A stretch of DNA of 64,000 nt from assembly GCA_017960475.1 (NCBI GenBank), contig JAGCZH010000023.1:1-64000 (forward strand), in the 5' to 3' direction. This stretch comes from Bacteroidales bacterium (lineage in GTDB: Bacteria; Bacteroidota; Bacteroidia; Bacteroidales; P3). Below, piece after piece: positions 42,901 to 50,426 of this stretch (position 1 is its first letter; every line of letters starts with the position of its first letter). A model generated the notes under the pieces. That model was not told the DNA's origin. It did not search any database and worked only from the letters and a program-made list of their open reading frames with translations. The position numbers and the translations under genes are program-made.

Positions 42901-43391
42901 ATCTCACAACAGAGGGTTGTGACAGCATTTATGCGCTTATATTCAAACGCAATGAGATTTATTCCGATACTATTGAGAAAGAAATAATACAGGGCGACAT
43001 GTGTCAATATTTGGATTTTAATGAGGACCAGACAGGTGTTTATCAGCATGTATCCATTGACCGGAATGGTTGCGACAGCACATACACTCTTGTATTGAAT
43101 GTTGTCGCGTTGCGTTTCCCCAATGTTGTCACTCCCAATGGCGACGGAGTGAATGATGTTTGGGGTGTTGTGGGACTCTCTGAGGCGTATGATTTCTCGT
43201 ATGCGTCATATTGGATTTTCGATAGGTGGGGGCGTAAGATTTTCGAAGCCGAGAATATGCGAAAAATCTATATAAAATGGAATCCCGACAAGACGGAGAC
43301 TCCCGACGGCACCTATTTCTTTCTTTTCAAGGCTTTTCACAACTCGGGTCGTTTTGTTGAGCATAGAGGTGTCATCGAGGTTGTCCGATGA
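39993..43391 (+). CDS. large secreted T9SS type B cargo protein with FnIII domain
   Basis: The 1132-residue protein has a signal-like hydrophobic stretch at about 25-45 after an unusually long polar start. Residues about 355-440 form a fibronectin type III domain (TVNSISLSWSDTDNDSDLYV ... LSPYTLYEFTIYLLC), residues 550-640 a jelly-roll-like domain, and residues about 885-1040 three repeats with a GCDS core. The C-terminus (about 1045-1132; FPNVVTPNGDGVND, IFDRWGRKIFE, PDGTYFFLF) is the gliding-motility-associated CHU_C domain that directs type IX secretion and surface attachment. The start at ATG 39993 overlaps mgtC (ATGA). Adhesin or surface-layer role inferred. Confidence 0.88.
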   Translation: MIHCESRITYKYYYKAGLNKGRVSLHFFCRLLVLLLLSHIGSTGLKCQTIILPAHGSGDTVMSYAEVYDDGGPWGTYSSSCNATYTFHTTNVMGRYRIEVQSQLVHPLGNAQLTIANNVGGSVICTYPSGSGGVYYSTGNTVTISFTADDDFPTDGFKVILCEFVQYDPLQLHTDYSDSSTVEITWQESDTNVVWVLDYAFDTSGANTATFFDTSTNYITVYLNAPYFFLDSVPEGWSVLYRLLSQGASGCYKNNNGTIAPPSEPHVCPCIRPLSVSYVALPDSIRITWETDTIVDFWYVLIAGIGVDTIVAGHIMEITVPYDFSICNGDVVIVVGNCDNASCNSNWVGIPQGGCQRTVGTIHMTDRTVNSISLSWSDTDNDSDLYVLTVKSYGVVYPQEQVLDTLPHGVTTYTVTNLSPYTLYEFTIYLLCGGTTTGCRISRNYFRTDVEGCINYVDFSDMSSIHMTSGTYQNPMQYVVLGDERHVPIVDTTMYDINTLYALHCVPPGGNMSFRLGNDNVGAEGETVTFDYLVDTLDKDMLVVNYAVVLQNPNHNSSNQPHFTLEILDINGNLLDSNCFHADFYAAGDLGWNSVAGSNVIWKDWTTIGLDISPYHNQNIKIRFTTKDCADGGHFGYAYFTVDCDSRRIALVNLCDNNDSVRLRAPVGFEYQWTKGDDTTVVSTENEIVVPADTSLYRCKATFFGRGDCGFTVTAYAAMPYPKADMRFRIDTCEQRLILYNDSRVDIDTNFSKYVRQYIDSVWWIVDGVVMHGDSLSLTIDTNRLYSVSLFCHLSGSTCVDSIHEDVYLNIYHRHEIAAPDMCCYGDQVTFQANLYPPEEYLLLWSDSSTGSSTTITVLSDTILSLTAVYHGCSYHIDHHISVMPHYDDTLSLTICQGNCDTLGFSFSSLTTSGIYTNRLHSQYGCDSLMTMVLTVNPSYYDTILVATCDESYHDELFSVDTTGFYSVSYLTTEGCDSIYALIFKRNEIYSDTIEKEIIQGDMCQYLDFNEDQTGVYQHVSIDRNGCDSTYTLVLNVVALRFPNVVTPNGDGVNDVWGVVGLSEAYDFSYASYWIFDRWGRKIFEAENMRKIYIKWNPDKTETPDGTYFFLFKAFHNSGRFVEHRGVIEVVR
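42655..43110 (+). repeat. three tandem ~50-residue protein repeats with a GCDS core
   Basis: Within the T9SS cargo gene, three consecutive segments share the plan: DT(I/L)xxxI, a Cys in the first third (GNCD, ATCD, GDMC), T-G-(I/F/V)-Y near the middle and GCDS followed by a hydrophobic strand (MTMVLTV, YALIF, YTLVLNV). They precede the sorting domain and probably form beta-sandwich spacer units stabilised by disulfides. Confidence 0.7.
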
Positions 43392-43427
43392 AGGATTCTA
43401 AAGTTTTCTAATCAGTGGTGACATAAA

Positions 43428-43462
43428 CAAAAGACGACCAAAATTGCTTTGGCCGTCTTTTG
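43428..43462. terminator. bidirectional rho-independent terminator between the T9SS gene and hutH
   Basis: A 15-bp stem with one A-C mismatch (arms CAAAAGACGACCAAA and TTTGGCCGTCTTTTG) and loop ATTGC lies between two converging genes. A/T-rich ends give a U-run in both directions. Confidence 0.85.
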
Positions 43463-43483
43463 TATTTGGGAGCGAAAAAGGGA

Positions 43484-44986
43484 TTATTCGCTTATTGTCA
43501 TTTCCTGAAGGAAGTGGACACTGTTGTGAATGTGTTTGTACATGATTTCGTCAATGTCGACAAAGTTGACGCACTTGCGGAAGTCGGCGAAGAGTTTTTC
43601 GATGAAAGGACTGCTCTTCAGACCTTCCTGATGACGGAACTCGAGGGCTTGAGAGGCGTTGAATAGCTCTATGGCGAGTACTCGCTCCACATTCTCCATG
43701 ACACGATAGCACTTTGTGGCCGCGTTGCCGCCCATGCTGACAAGGTCCTCTTGGTTCTGACTGCTGGGGATGCTGTCAATGCTGCAGGGTGTGCAAAGTT
43801 GTTTGGTTTGGCTGACGATGGCGGCGGCGGTGTATTGCGGAATCATGAAACCGCTGTTGAGACCTGGTTTGGCGACGAGGAAGCTTGGCAGACCGCGTTT
43901 GGCATCGATAAGCTGATATGTGCGGCGTTCGCTGATGGCACCAAGTTCAGCCACGGCTATGGCTAGGAAATCCAGCACCATTGCAAGAGGCTCGCCGTGG
44001 AAATGGCCGCCACTAATAACCATGTCTTCGTCGGGGAGAACAATGGGGTTGTCGGTTGTGGAGTTGATTTCAGTCTCCACAACGCTGGTGACGTAGGCAA
44101 TAGTGTCTTTGGCGGCACCGTGAACCTGAGGAGCGCAGCGGAAACTGTAAGGATCTTGGACGTGCTCTTTGTGGCGGCGAATGATGTCGCTGCCTTCTGT
44201 GTAGCGGCGTACGGCCTCTGCGGTTTGGAGTTGTCCTTTGTGAGGACGTACCATGTGGAGGCTCTCGTAGAATGGCTCAATACGGCCGTCGAATGCGTCG
44301 AGGCTGAGGCTGAGAATCATGTCGGCCTGTTTGCTGAGACGCTGGGCTTTGAGAAGACTCCATACAGCATAACTGCTCATAAACTGAGTGCCGTTGAGCA
44401 GAGCCAGGCCTTCCTTGCTTTGCAACACTATTGGTTGCCATCCTTTGGCGGCATAGACCTCGCTGGCTTCGCAGCGACGTCCCTTCCAGTACACCTCGCC
44501 CATCCCAAGTATAGCGGGGAGCATGAGGTTGGCAAGAGGGCAGAGGTCGCCGCTGGCACCGAGACTTCCTTGCTGGTACACTACTGGCAGTATGTCGTCA
44601 TTGAAGCAGTCGATAAGACGTTGAACGGTCTGAAGCTGAGCGCCACTGTAACCGAAGCAGAAGTTCTGTGCTTTGAGAAGGAGCATTAGGCGGACAACCT
44701 CTTGAGGCACCTCGTCGCCTACGCCGCAGGCATGGCTCATGACGAGATTCTTCTGAAGTTGGCTAAGCTGTTCCTTGCTGATACTGATGTTGCAGAGGCT
44801 ACCGAAACCTGTTGTTACGCCATAGATGGGCTCTTTCTGGGTCTCCATCTTCTGGTTGAGGTAATTGCGGCATTTCTCTATGCGGCGTTTTGCCTCGTCG
44901 CTAAGCTGGAGGGTCATGTGACCGTCTATTATTTCCTTGACGCGGGCAAGCGTCAGCTTTTCGTCGGGATTGAGGTTGAATATCAT
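43484..44986 (-). CDS. hutH: histidine ammonia-lyase
   Basis: The 500-residue enzyme removes ammonia from L-histidine to give urocanate. The MIO prosthetic group is formed from Ala-Ser-Gly 144-146 in GSLGASGDLCPLA; Tyr55 in YGVTTGFGS is the catalytic base region, and NSTTDNPIV and RTYQLIDAKRGLP mark the tetramer and active-site segments. Length is standard. hutU, hutI and hutG or ftcD are not adjacent, so either the pathway is scattered or only urocanate is made. A tyrosine or aromatic lyase is unlikely given overall HutH spacing, but specificity is inferred. Confidence 0.93.
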   Translation of the reverse strand: MIFNLNPDEKLTLARVKEIIDGHMTLQLSDEAKRRIEKCRNYLNQKMETQKEPIYGVTTGFGSLCNISISKEQLSQLQKNLVMSHACGVGDEVPQEVVRLMLLLKAQNFCFGYSGAQLQTVQRLIDCFNDDILPVVYQQGSLGASGDLCPLANLMLPAILGMGEVYWKGRRCEASEVYAAKGWQPIVLQSKEGLALLNGTQFMSSYAVWSLLKAQRLSKQADMILSLSLDAFDGRIEPFYESLHMVRPHKGQLQTAEAVRRYTEGSDIIRRHKEHVQDPYSFRCAPQVHGAAKDTIAYVTSVVETEINSTTDNPIVLPDEDMVISGGHFHGEPLAMVLDFLAIAVAELGAISERRTYQLIDAKRGLPSFLVAKPGLNSGFMIPQYTAAAIVSQTKQLCTPCSIDSIPSSQNQEDLVSMGGNAATKCYRVMENVERVLAIELFNASQALEFRHQEGLKSSPFIEKLFADFRKCVNFVDIDEIMYKHIHNSVHFLQEMTISE

Positions 44987-45051
44987 GAGATTGTTGTGGT
45001 TTTGTTTATAGGGGAGTGTTGTTCTTTAGGTTAATGCCAGGTTTGCGATAG

Positions 45052-45891
45052 TTATGCTATGGTGGCTTTTGCGCGGTCGGCGATATCGTCGTCGACAAGA
45101 ATGCGGCCGCAGTGCTCGCAGACGATCACCTTTTTGTGCATCTTGATTTCGGTTTGGCGCTGAGGAGGAATCTTGCTGAAGCATCCTCCGCAGGCATCAC
45201 GGTCGATGGTGACGACGGCGAGGCCGTTGCGGGCTGCTTTGCGTATACGTTTGTATGCTGTAAGGTAGCGGGGCTCGATAAATTGTTCCTGCTCCTCCGA
45301 CTTTGCGCGAAGACGCTGTTCGTCTTTCTCGGTCTCTTTCGTGATGTCCTCAAGCTCGTCTTTTTTTACTTGAAGGTCTTTGTGACGGTTTTCAAGCAGA
45401 AGCTCCGCCGCGGCTATGTGCTGCTGAACCTCCTTGATGTGGGCGTTGGCTTCTTTAAGATGGCGCTCGCAGAGCTGAATCTGTAGCTCTTTGTATTCTA
45501 TTTCTTTGTTGATGGCTTCGAATTCACGGTTGTTGCGCACGTTGTCCTGCTGCTTCTGGTATTTCTTGATCATCTCGCCATGCTCAGCGATCTCGTTTTT
45601 CTCGTTGGCGATTCTTTGGTTGGTTTCAGCGATGTCGTTGTTGAAGTTTTGAATGCGGGTTTCAAGACCGGCGATTTCGTCTTCGAGGTCTTGGATGGCT
45701 TGAGGCAGTTCTCCGCGAATAATCTTGATCTTGTCGATCTCGGAATCTACAGTTTGGAGGGTGTAGAGGGCTACGAGTCTTTTTTCGACGGCGATGTCGA
45801 CATCGAGTTGACGGGCAATGTTTTCATTCTGCTGGTTTATTGCAGCGGACTCTTGTGTGGTTTCTTTTTTTGTTGTGACTTTTTTTGCCAT
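45052..45891 (-). CDS. coiled-coil protein with C-terminal C4 zinc ribbon (DUF164 family)
   Basis: The 279-residue protein has a long antiparallel coiled coil (about 35-205) and a C4 zinc ribbon: CGGC (about 235-238) and CEHCGRILVDDD (about 259-262). This is the plan of the zf-RING_7/DUF164 family (CdsZ, HP0958-like), proposed to bind RNA, flagellar or secretion factors; in non-flagellated Bacteroidota the partner is unknown. Third gene of the ispD-nif3-zinc-ribbon operon, 70 bp downstream of the Nif3-like gene; the Nif3/zinc-ribbon pairing is common in this phylum. Confidence 0.9.
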   Translation of the reverse strand: MAKKVTTKKETTQESAAINQQNENIARQLDVDIAVEKRLVALYTLQTVDSEIDKIKIIRGELPQAIQDLEDEIAGLETRIQNFNNDIAETNQRIANEKNEIAEHGEMIKKYQKQQDNVRNNREFEAINKEIEYKELQIQLCERHLKEANAHIKEVQQHIAAAELLLENRHKDLQVKKDELEDITKETEKDEQRLRAKSEEQEQFIEPRYLTAYKRIRKAARNGLAVVTIDRDACGGCFSKIPPQRQTEIKMHKKVIVCEHCGRILVDDDIADRAKATIA

Positions 45892-45961
45892 TGTATGATT
45901 ATTTTTATTTTTTGCTTGTGGTTATGCGACAGCTTTTTTAATATATCTTTTTATTTATTAG

Positions 45962-47083
45962 TTACATATAACTAATAAAGCTGTTGTTTTGGCTTGAAAT
46001 TTGGCAGACAAAATTACAAAATTTTTCTGAAATGGTGCGATATATTATTTCTTTTGCAAATTGTTCGCTTTCAAAATGACCTATGTCGGCGAGGATAATG
46101 TCGTTTGCCGCGGCTTGGAAATCGTGGTATTTTAGGTCGGAAGTCAGCAGAATGTCGGCGTGTCTCGCTTTGGCGTCGTTGAGAAGAAATGCGCCGGCAC
46201 CTCCGCAGATGGCAATTTTTTTCACAGGTCGTGATATGTCCGATGACGATTCTCTGGAGGTTCGTATGAATGGCAGATCCAATCTCTTCTTGACCATATC
46301 ATAAAAATCGGCAAGAGTCATGGCTTGTTGCAGAAAACCCACAATGCCAGCTCCAACGGTTGGCATTGGGTTGGTGAGAGCAAAGCAGTCTATGGCAGGC
46401 TCCTCGTACGGGTGGGCATCACGCAGTAGTCGCAACAGTTGTCGCTCTATTCGTTTTTCGTAAATAACCTCGATTCTTGTCTCCTTTTCGTGGTGTAGCT
46501 GTCCTATTTCGCCGCAGAAAGGATTGCTCCCGTTGCCTGGGCGGAAAGTTCCCTCGCCATCGCTGTTGAAGCTGCAACAGTCGTATGTCGATTGGCTACC
46601 GGAGGCGATATGCCCGGCACCTGCGGCAAACAGTGCCGACCTCACCTCGTCAGCGTGCGATACGGGTACGTATGTCACCAGTTTGCGCAAAACACCCTCC
46701 ATTGGACGCAGTATCTGGCATTGGTGCAGACCTATCTTTTCGGCGAGAATGCCGTTGACACCATAGAGCAGGTTGTCAAGGTTGGTGTGGGCGGCATAAA
46801 CCGCAATGCTGTTCTTTATAAGTTTTGTTAGTAATTTTCCTGTTTGGCTCGATGTCGTTACCCGCTTCATTCCGCCAAAAATCACGGGATGGTGGCTGAC
46901 AATGACATTGAGACCTTTTGCTATGGCTTCATCGACAACGGCATCGGTGACATCCAGAGCGATAAGGACACCTTTGATTTCGGCATCGCCGTCGCCGACG
47001 AGGAATCCGGCGTTGTCGTAATTCTCTTGGTATTCAGGAAGAAAAGTGGCGTCAAGATAGTCGAATAATTCTTTTGTTTTCAT
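45962..47083 (-). CDS. Nif3-like dinuclear metal centre protein
   Basis: The 373-residue protein has the NIF3 fold interrupted by a PII-like insert (about 130-230; KLVTYVPVSHADEVRSALFAAGAGHI). Metal ligands are visible in VSHHPVIFGG (about 63-72), AHTNLDN (about 100-106) and, near the C-terminus, ADIGHFESE (His/Glu). The insert-containing form resembles the YqfO type once called GTP cyclohydrolase type 2. It forms toroidal hexamers with two metals per subunit; the biological substrate is uncertain. Its ATG overlaps the ispD stop (ATGA). Confidence 0.92.
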   Translation of the reverse strand: MKTKELFDYLDATFLPEYQENYDNAGFLVGDGDAEIKGVLIALDVTDAVVDEAIAKGLNVIVSHHPVIFGGMKRVTTSSQTGKLLTKLIKNSIAVYAAHTNLDNLLYGVNGILAEKIGLHQCQILRPMEGVLRKLVTYVPVSHADEVRSALFAAGAGHIASGSQSTYDCCSFNSDGEGTFRPGNGSNPFCGEIGQLHHEKETRIEVIYEKRIERQLLRLLRDAHPYEEPAIDCFALTNPMPTVGAGIVGFLQQAMTLADFYDMVKKRLDLPFIRTSRESSSDISRPVKKIAICGGAGAFLLNDAKARHADILLTSDLKYHDFQAAANDIILADIGHFESEQFAKEIIYRTISEKFCNFVCQISSQNNSFISYM

Positions 47084-47781
47084 TGCTCCGGATTTATCTG
47101 TTTCTTGGTGTCGTTTTTGTAAGTGATTTTTACGTTGTCGGGCGAGCCTTTCACTATGTGTATTTTTATCTCAGGCATATAGCGGGCAACGACCCCACAG
47201 TCGTCGGTGGCCGCCAACTGAGGGTCTTGTAGCGCGCGTTGGTATGCGTCGCGCAATATGTCGAACCGGAATGCCTGTGGAGTTTGTGCCTGCCACATTT
47301 GGCTGCGTTCTGGAATACGCATTATTGTGGAGTTGAACACATTGACCTGCCAGATTGTGTCTGTCGAAGGTATACCAACTGCCGCTGCGCCATACTGGCT
47401 GCAAGCTTCCACTGTTTCAGTAATGGTTTCTTGCGACACAAATGGACGAGCGGCGTCGTGAAGAAGCATGCTGAAATTGTCGTCGACAGTATCGATATAG
47501 CATTCTATTGCCGCCAGTGTTGATAGGTATCTTTCGCTGCCTCCGGCAACGATTCTCTTTACTTTCCGCCACCCGTTTTTGTTTGCTATCTCCTTGGTTT
47601 TCTCAATCCAATCCGGATGAGATACTATGCATATTTCGTCGATTTTCTCATTTCTTTCAAAGGCGTACACAGAATGTTCCAAGATGGTTCTACCATCGTC
47701 GAGTGTTAAAAACTGTTTTGGGATTTCAGCATTCATCCTGCTCCCTGTGCCACCTGCAAGAATAACGGCAACTGTTTGCAT
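47080..47781 (-). CDS. ispD: 2-C-methyl-D-erythritol 4-phosphate cytidylyltransferase
   Basis: The 233-residue enzyme couples CTP with methylerythritol 4-phosphate in the non-mevalonate isoprenoid pathway. The signature LAGGTGSRM (7-15) with PKQFL binds CTP; LLHDAARPFVS and DDCGVVARY are IspD hallmarks. The start at 47781 (MQTVAVILAGG) is supported by a promoter box at 47823-47830, which would place the transcript start near 47816; the longer frame to 47898 would start upstream of that promoter and through a repeat. First gene of the operon with nif3-like and the zinc-ribbon gene. Confidence 0.93.
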   Translation of the reverse strand: MQTVAVILAGGTGSRMNAEIPKQFLTLDDGRTILEHSVYAFERNEKIDEICIVSHPDWIEKTKEIANKNGWRKVKRIVAGGSERYLSTLAAIECYIDTVDDNFSMLLHDAARPFVSQETITETVEACSQYGAAAVGIPSTDTIWQVNVFNSTIMRIPERSQMWQAQTPQAFRFDILRDAYQRALQDPQLAATDDCGVVARYMPEIKIHIVKGSPDNVKITYKNDTKKQINPEQ

Positions 47782-47822
47782 ATCAATATATAGAATTGTT
47801 ATTGATGTATTGTTATCAAATG

Positions 47823-47830
47823 CAAATTTA
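47823..47830 (-). promoter_or_regulatory. Bacteroides-type -7 promoter box for ispD
   Basis: Minus-strand TAAATTTG followed by C; predicted transcript start near 47816 and a leader of about 35 nt. It decides the ispD start codon in favour of 47781. No -33 TTTG at the proper distance. Confidence 0.6.
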
Positions 47831-47878
47831 CGAAAAAACATCGATACTTTAAATAAGTGGTAAGAAAGAGACTCTCTT

Positions 47879-47896
47879 AGCGGACTCATAGCGGAC
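47879..47896 (+). repeat. second locus of the AGCGGACTCAT tandem repeat (1.6 copies)
   Basis: One exact 11-bp unit (47879-47889) followed by AGCGGAC (47890-47896). It is in the same orientation as the three copies at 29698-29730. Confidence 0.8.
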
Positions 47897-48070
47897 ATTT
47901 TGAGTGCTGAAAGTCGCCTTGATATGACTTCGTATGCGAAGTGATTTTCGTTTGTTCCCGTTCTTTTTGTGATGAAAGCAACAGCGGGCTTCAGCGTGCC
48001 ATTTGGTGAGGTGTGAGCGGAAATCGAACATATCTCGCATTTTCATTCCACAGAATTCCGTTTTTTTTAT

Positions 48071-48078
48071 TATCTTTG
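48071..48078 (+). promoter_or_regulatory. Bacteroides-type -7 promoter box for the AsmA-like gene
   Basis: TATCTTTG followed by C is an ideal TAnnTTTG element; the predicted start near 48085 leaves about 19 nt before the ATG. No good -33 element is visible. Confidence 0.6.
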
Positions 48079-48103
48079 CTTTTTCAAATAAAATAATAGA
48101 ATA

Positions 48104-50359
48104 ATGAAAAAGTGGTTGAAAATCACGCTTATAATAGTTGCTTCGCTTCTTGGTCTTCTCTTTTTGGCGCTGCTTTTGGTGTCTCCTATCGCCAAAGGTT
48201 ATGTAAATAAACATGGCAAAGAACTTATAGGACGAGAAATACATGTTGAAAAACTACGTGCCAATGCATTGGCCGGACGTGTGCGTATCTACGACATGAC
48301 AGTGTACGAGGATGACGATACTACGGCATTCTTTTCTTTTGACACACTCGATGTCTCTGTTAAACTTCGTAAGCTTCTGCGAAGCGAGCTATATGTGCGT
48401 CATATTACATTGTCAGGGCCTCGTGTCAAGGTGATTCAGAACAAAGACCGTTTCAATTTCAGCTCCATAATAGACCATTTCTCATCTGACGAAGAGGAGC
48501 CAGACACAGACACGACGTCTAGCGATTGGAAATTCGGGTTCTACAACATCAGGCTTAGCGACGGAGAGGTATATTACGCCGACGCGGGATTGGGAAGCGA
48601 ATGGGATTTGAAAAATTTGAATGTCAAGATTCCCGGTGTCTATTTCGATGGCGCAGAGAATACCGATGCCGGATTGGCGCTTCAGCTTGCCGATGGCGGT
48701 GTGTTGCGCACCGAGGCGTCGATGAATATGGACAACAATGATTTCAAAGTCAATCTGCAACTTGAGAAATTTGCCATCTCCAATGCCAAGGCCTACCTTG
48801 CCGATGTCATGAGTGTTGGTAAGATGGAGGGCCTTCTCGATGCCGATATTAAAGTCGACGGCAATCTTAGCGATATTATGAAGATGATTATCAGAGGCAA
48901 ACTTACGCTCAGCGGCGTCGAAATCTGTGACAAACAGAATGAGTCTGTGGCCTCCTTCAATAAGCTCGCCATTGTGCTCAACAAGATCAGCCTTGCCGAA
49001 AACCTTTACGACATCAAGTCAGTGGCCCTTAATGGATTATCGTCTCATTTTGACATCTACAGCGACGGCAACAATTTCTCCCGACTATTCGCCTCCTCAT
49101 CGTCCTCCGAGAACGACGATGAGCCTGAAGCGGTGGAGGTCACTGAAAACGCCAATCCTGTTGAATCCAAACCTTTCAAACTTAATGTGGGCAGCTTCGC
49201 TGTCAACGATGCTGAATTCACTTTTAACGACAACACGTTGCCGGATCATTTCTCTTTTCCAGTGAAGAAAATCAATATCGCCGCCGAGAATATATCTTCG
49301 AGTGGTGACAACAATGCCCGCGTCATCGCCCAGCTGCCCCATGGCGGCACTATGATGGTGCGTTGGCATGGCAATATCGACAATTGGAAACAAAACCAAA
49401 ATCTGATGTTGAACATCAGAAATTTGCAGCTTAAAGACCTGTCGCCTTATTCTGTCGCCTATCTGGGGGCTCCATTCACCGACGGCACATTCTCCTTCAC
49501 CAGCGACAATAGAATCCTTTACAGTCAGCTTGAGGGAAACAACAAGATAGACCTCTTCAACCCCGAGGTTGGCGAGAAACGCAAGGATGTTGATGCGGAA
49601 GTCAACATACCCCTCAAGGCGGCCATCTATGTCTTGAAAGACAAGGACGGCAAAGTTGAGCTCGATATCCCTGTCAAAGGCAATATTGATTCGCCTGAGT
49701 TCTCGTACATGAAGATGGTTTGGAAGACTCTTGGCAACCTTCTTGTCAAAGTGGCCACATCTCCTTTCCGCGCCGTTGCCAAAGCGTTGGGTCAGACCGG
49801 TGAGCTAGACTTCATTGCCTACAATCCCCTTGATGTTCATTTCTCTTCCGAGCAGTACAGTGTTCTCAACAAGATTGTGGATGTGCTCAAGTACGACACC
49901 AGCATAACCATCACTCTTGTGCCGCAAATCAATATGCAGCAGTCCTGCAAGCAGCAAAGCCTTTACCTCCTCAAGGAGGAGTACTATATGACAAAGCATC
50001 CCGACAAAGCGAAGTCTGCGATCTTCCCGCAGGTTTATCTCTACGACGAGGTTGGCAGGATATCGGTTAAAGACACTGGCTTTGTCGCTTTCCTTCAGCG
50101 CAAGGGTATCTCTTCTCGCAAACCGAGTGACAAGGATGTGCAACGGCTGGCCGAAAAACTCTATTCCCGCGATGCGGCCCAGTCAAGCCTCGAGATCTTG
50201 GCAGGATACCGCAACGATTTTATTAAAAAATTCTTCTCTGATCAGGGTATAATAGAAAAGCAACTCGTAATAGGCCCCATTGACAACACCAGCGACAGGT
50301 CGGGCTATGTCATCAATTCGGAAATGACAAATGAGGACATGGGCGATGGTGTCGAGTGA
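48104..50359 (+). CDS. AsmA-like/DUF748 envelope protein
   Basis: The 751-residue protein has an N-terminal signal anchor (about residues 4-27) and then a long strand-rich region with AsmA/DUF748 features: YVNKHGKELIGREIHVEKLR, the SVKLRKLLRSELYVRHITLSGP segment (split over residues 84-108) and DISPYSVAYLG-like LKDLSPYSVAYLGAP. The C-terminal part (about 560-720) has an OmpA-like helix-strand plan (LDVHFSSEQYSVLNKIVDVL). AsmA-type proteins form hydrophobic grooves that carry phospholipids between membranes; that role is inferred from the family. The TerB-DnaJ gene follows after 67 bp. Confidence 0.88.
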   Translation: MKKWLKITLIIVASLLGLLFLALLLVSPIAKGYVNKHGKELIGREIHVEKLRANALAGRVRIYDMTVYEDDDTTAFFSFDTLDVSVKLRKLLRSELYVRHITLSGPRVKVIQNKDRFNFSSIIDHFSSDEEEPDTDTTSSDWKFGFYNIRLSDGEVYYADAGLGSEWDLKNLNVKIPGVYFDGAENTDAGLALQLADGGVLRTEASMNMDNNDFKVNLQLEKFAISNAKAYLADVMSVGKMEGLLDADIKVDGNLSDIMKMIIRGKLTLSGVEICDKQNESVASFNKLAIVLNKISLAENLYDIKSVALNGLSSHFDIYSDGNNFSRLFASSSSSENDDEPEAVEVTENANPVESKPFKLNVGSFAVNDAEFTFNDNTLPDHFSFPVKKINIAAENISSSGDNNARVIAQLPHGGTMMVRWHGNIDNWKQNQNLMLNIRNLQLKDLSPYSVAYLGAPFTDGTFSFTSDNRILYSQLEGNNKIDLFNPEVGEKRKDVDAEVNIPLKAAIYVLKDKDGKVELDIPVKGNIDSPEFSYMKMVWKTLGNLLVKVATSPFRAVAKALGQTGELDFIAYNPLDVHFSSEQYSVLNKIVDVLKYDTSITITLVPQINMQQSCKQQSLYLLKEEYYMTKHPDKAKSAIFPQVYLYDEVGRISVKDTGFVAFLQRKGISSRKPSDKDVQRLAEKLYSRDAAQSSLEILAGYRNDFIKKFFSDQGIIEKQLVIGPIDNTSDRSGYVINSEMTNEDMGDGVE

Positions 50360-50426
50360 ACAGTGTCGTAAAAGGATAAAGTGAATGCTATATTATATCT
50401 GCAACTTTTCAAAACATTCTAAGTAA

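Larger units (their letters stand above)
47782..48103. other. 322-bp divergent intergenic region between ispD and the AsmA-like gene
   Basis: Carries a -7 box for each neighbour (47823-47830 minus, 48071-48078 plus) and the second copy of the AGCGGACTCAT repeat (47879-47896). The middle (47900-48040) shows no gene or clear structure. Confidence 0.7.
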
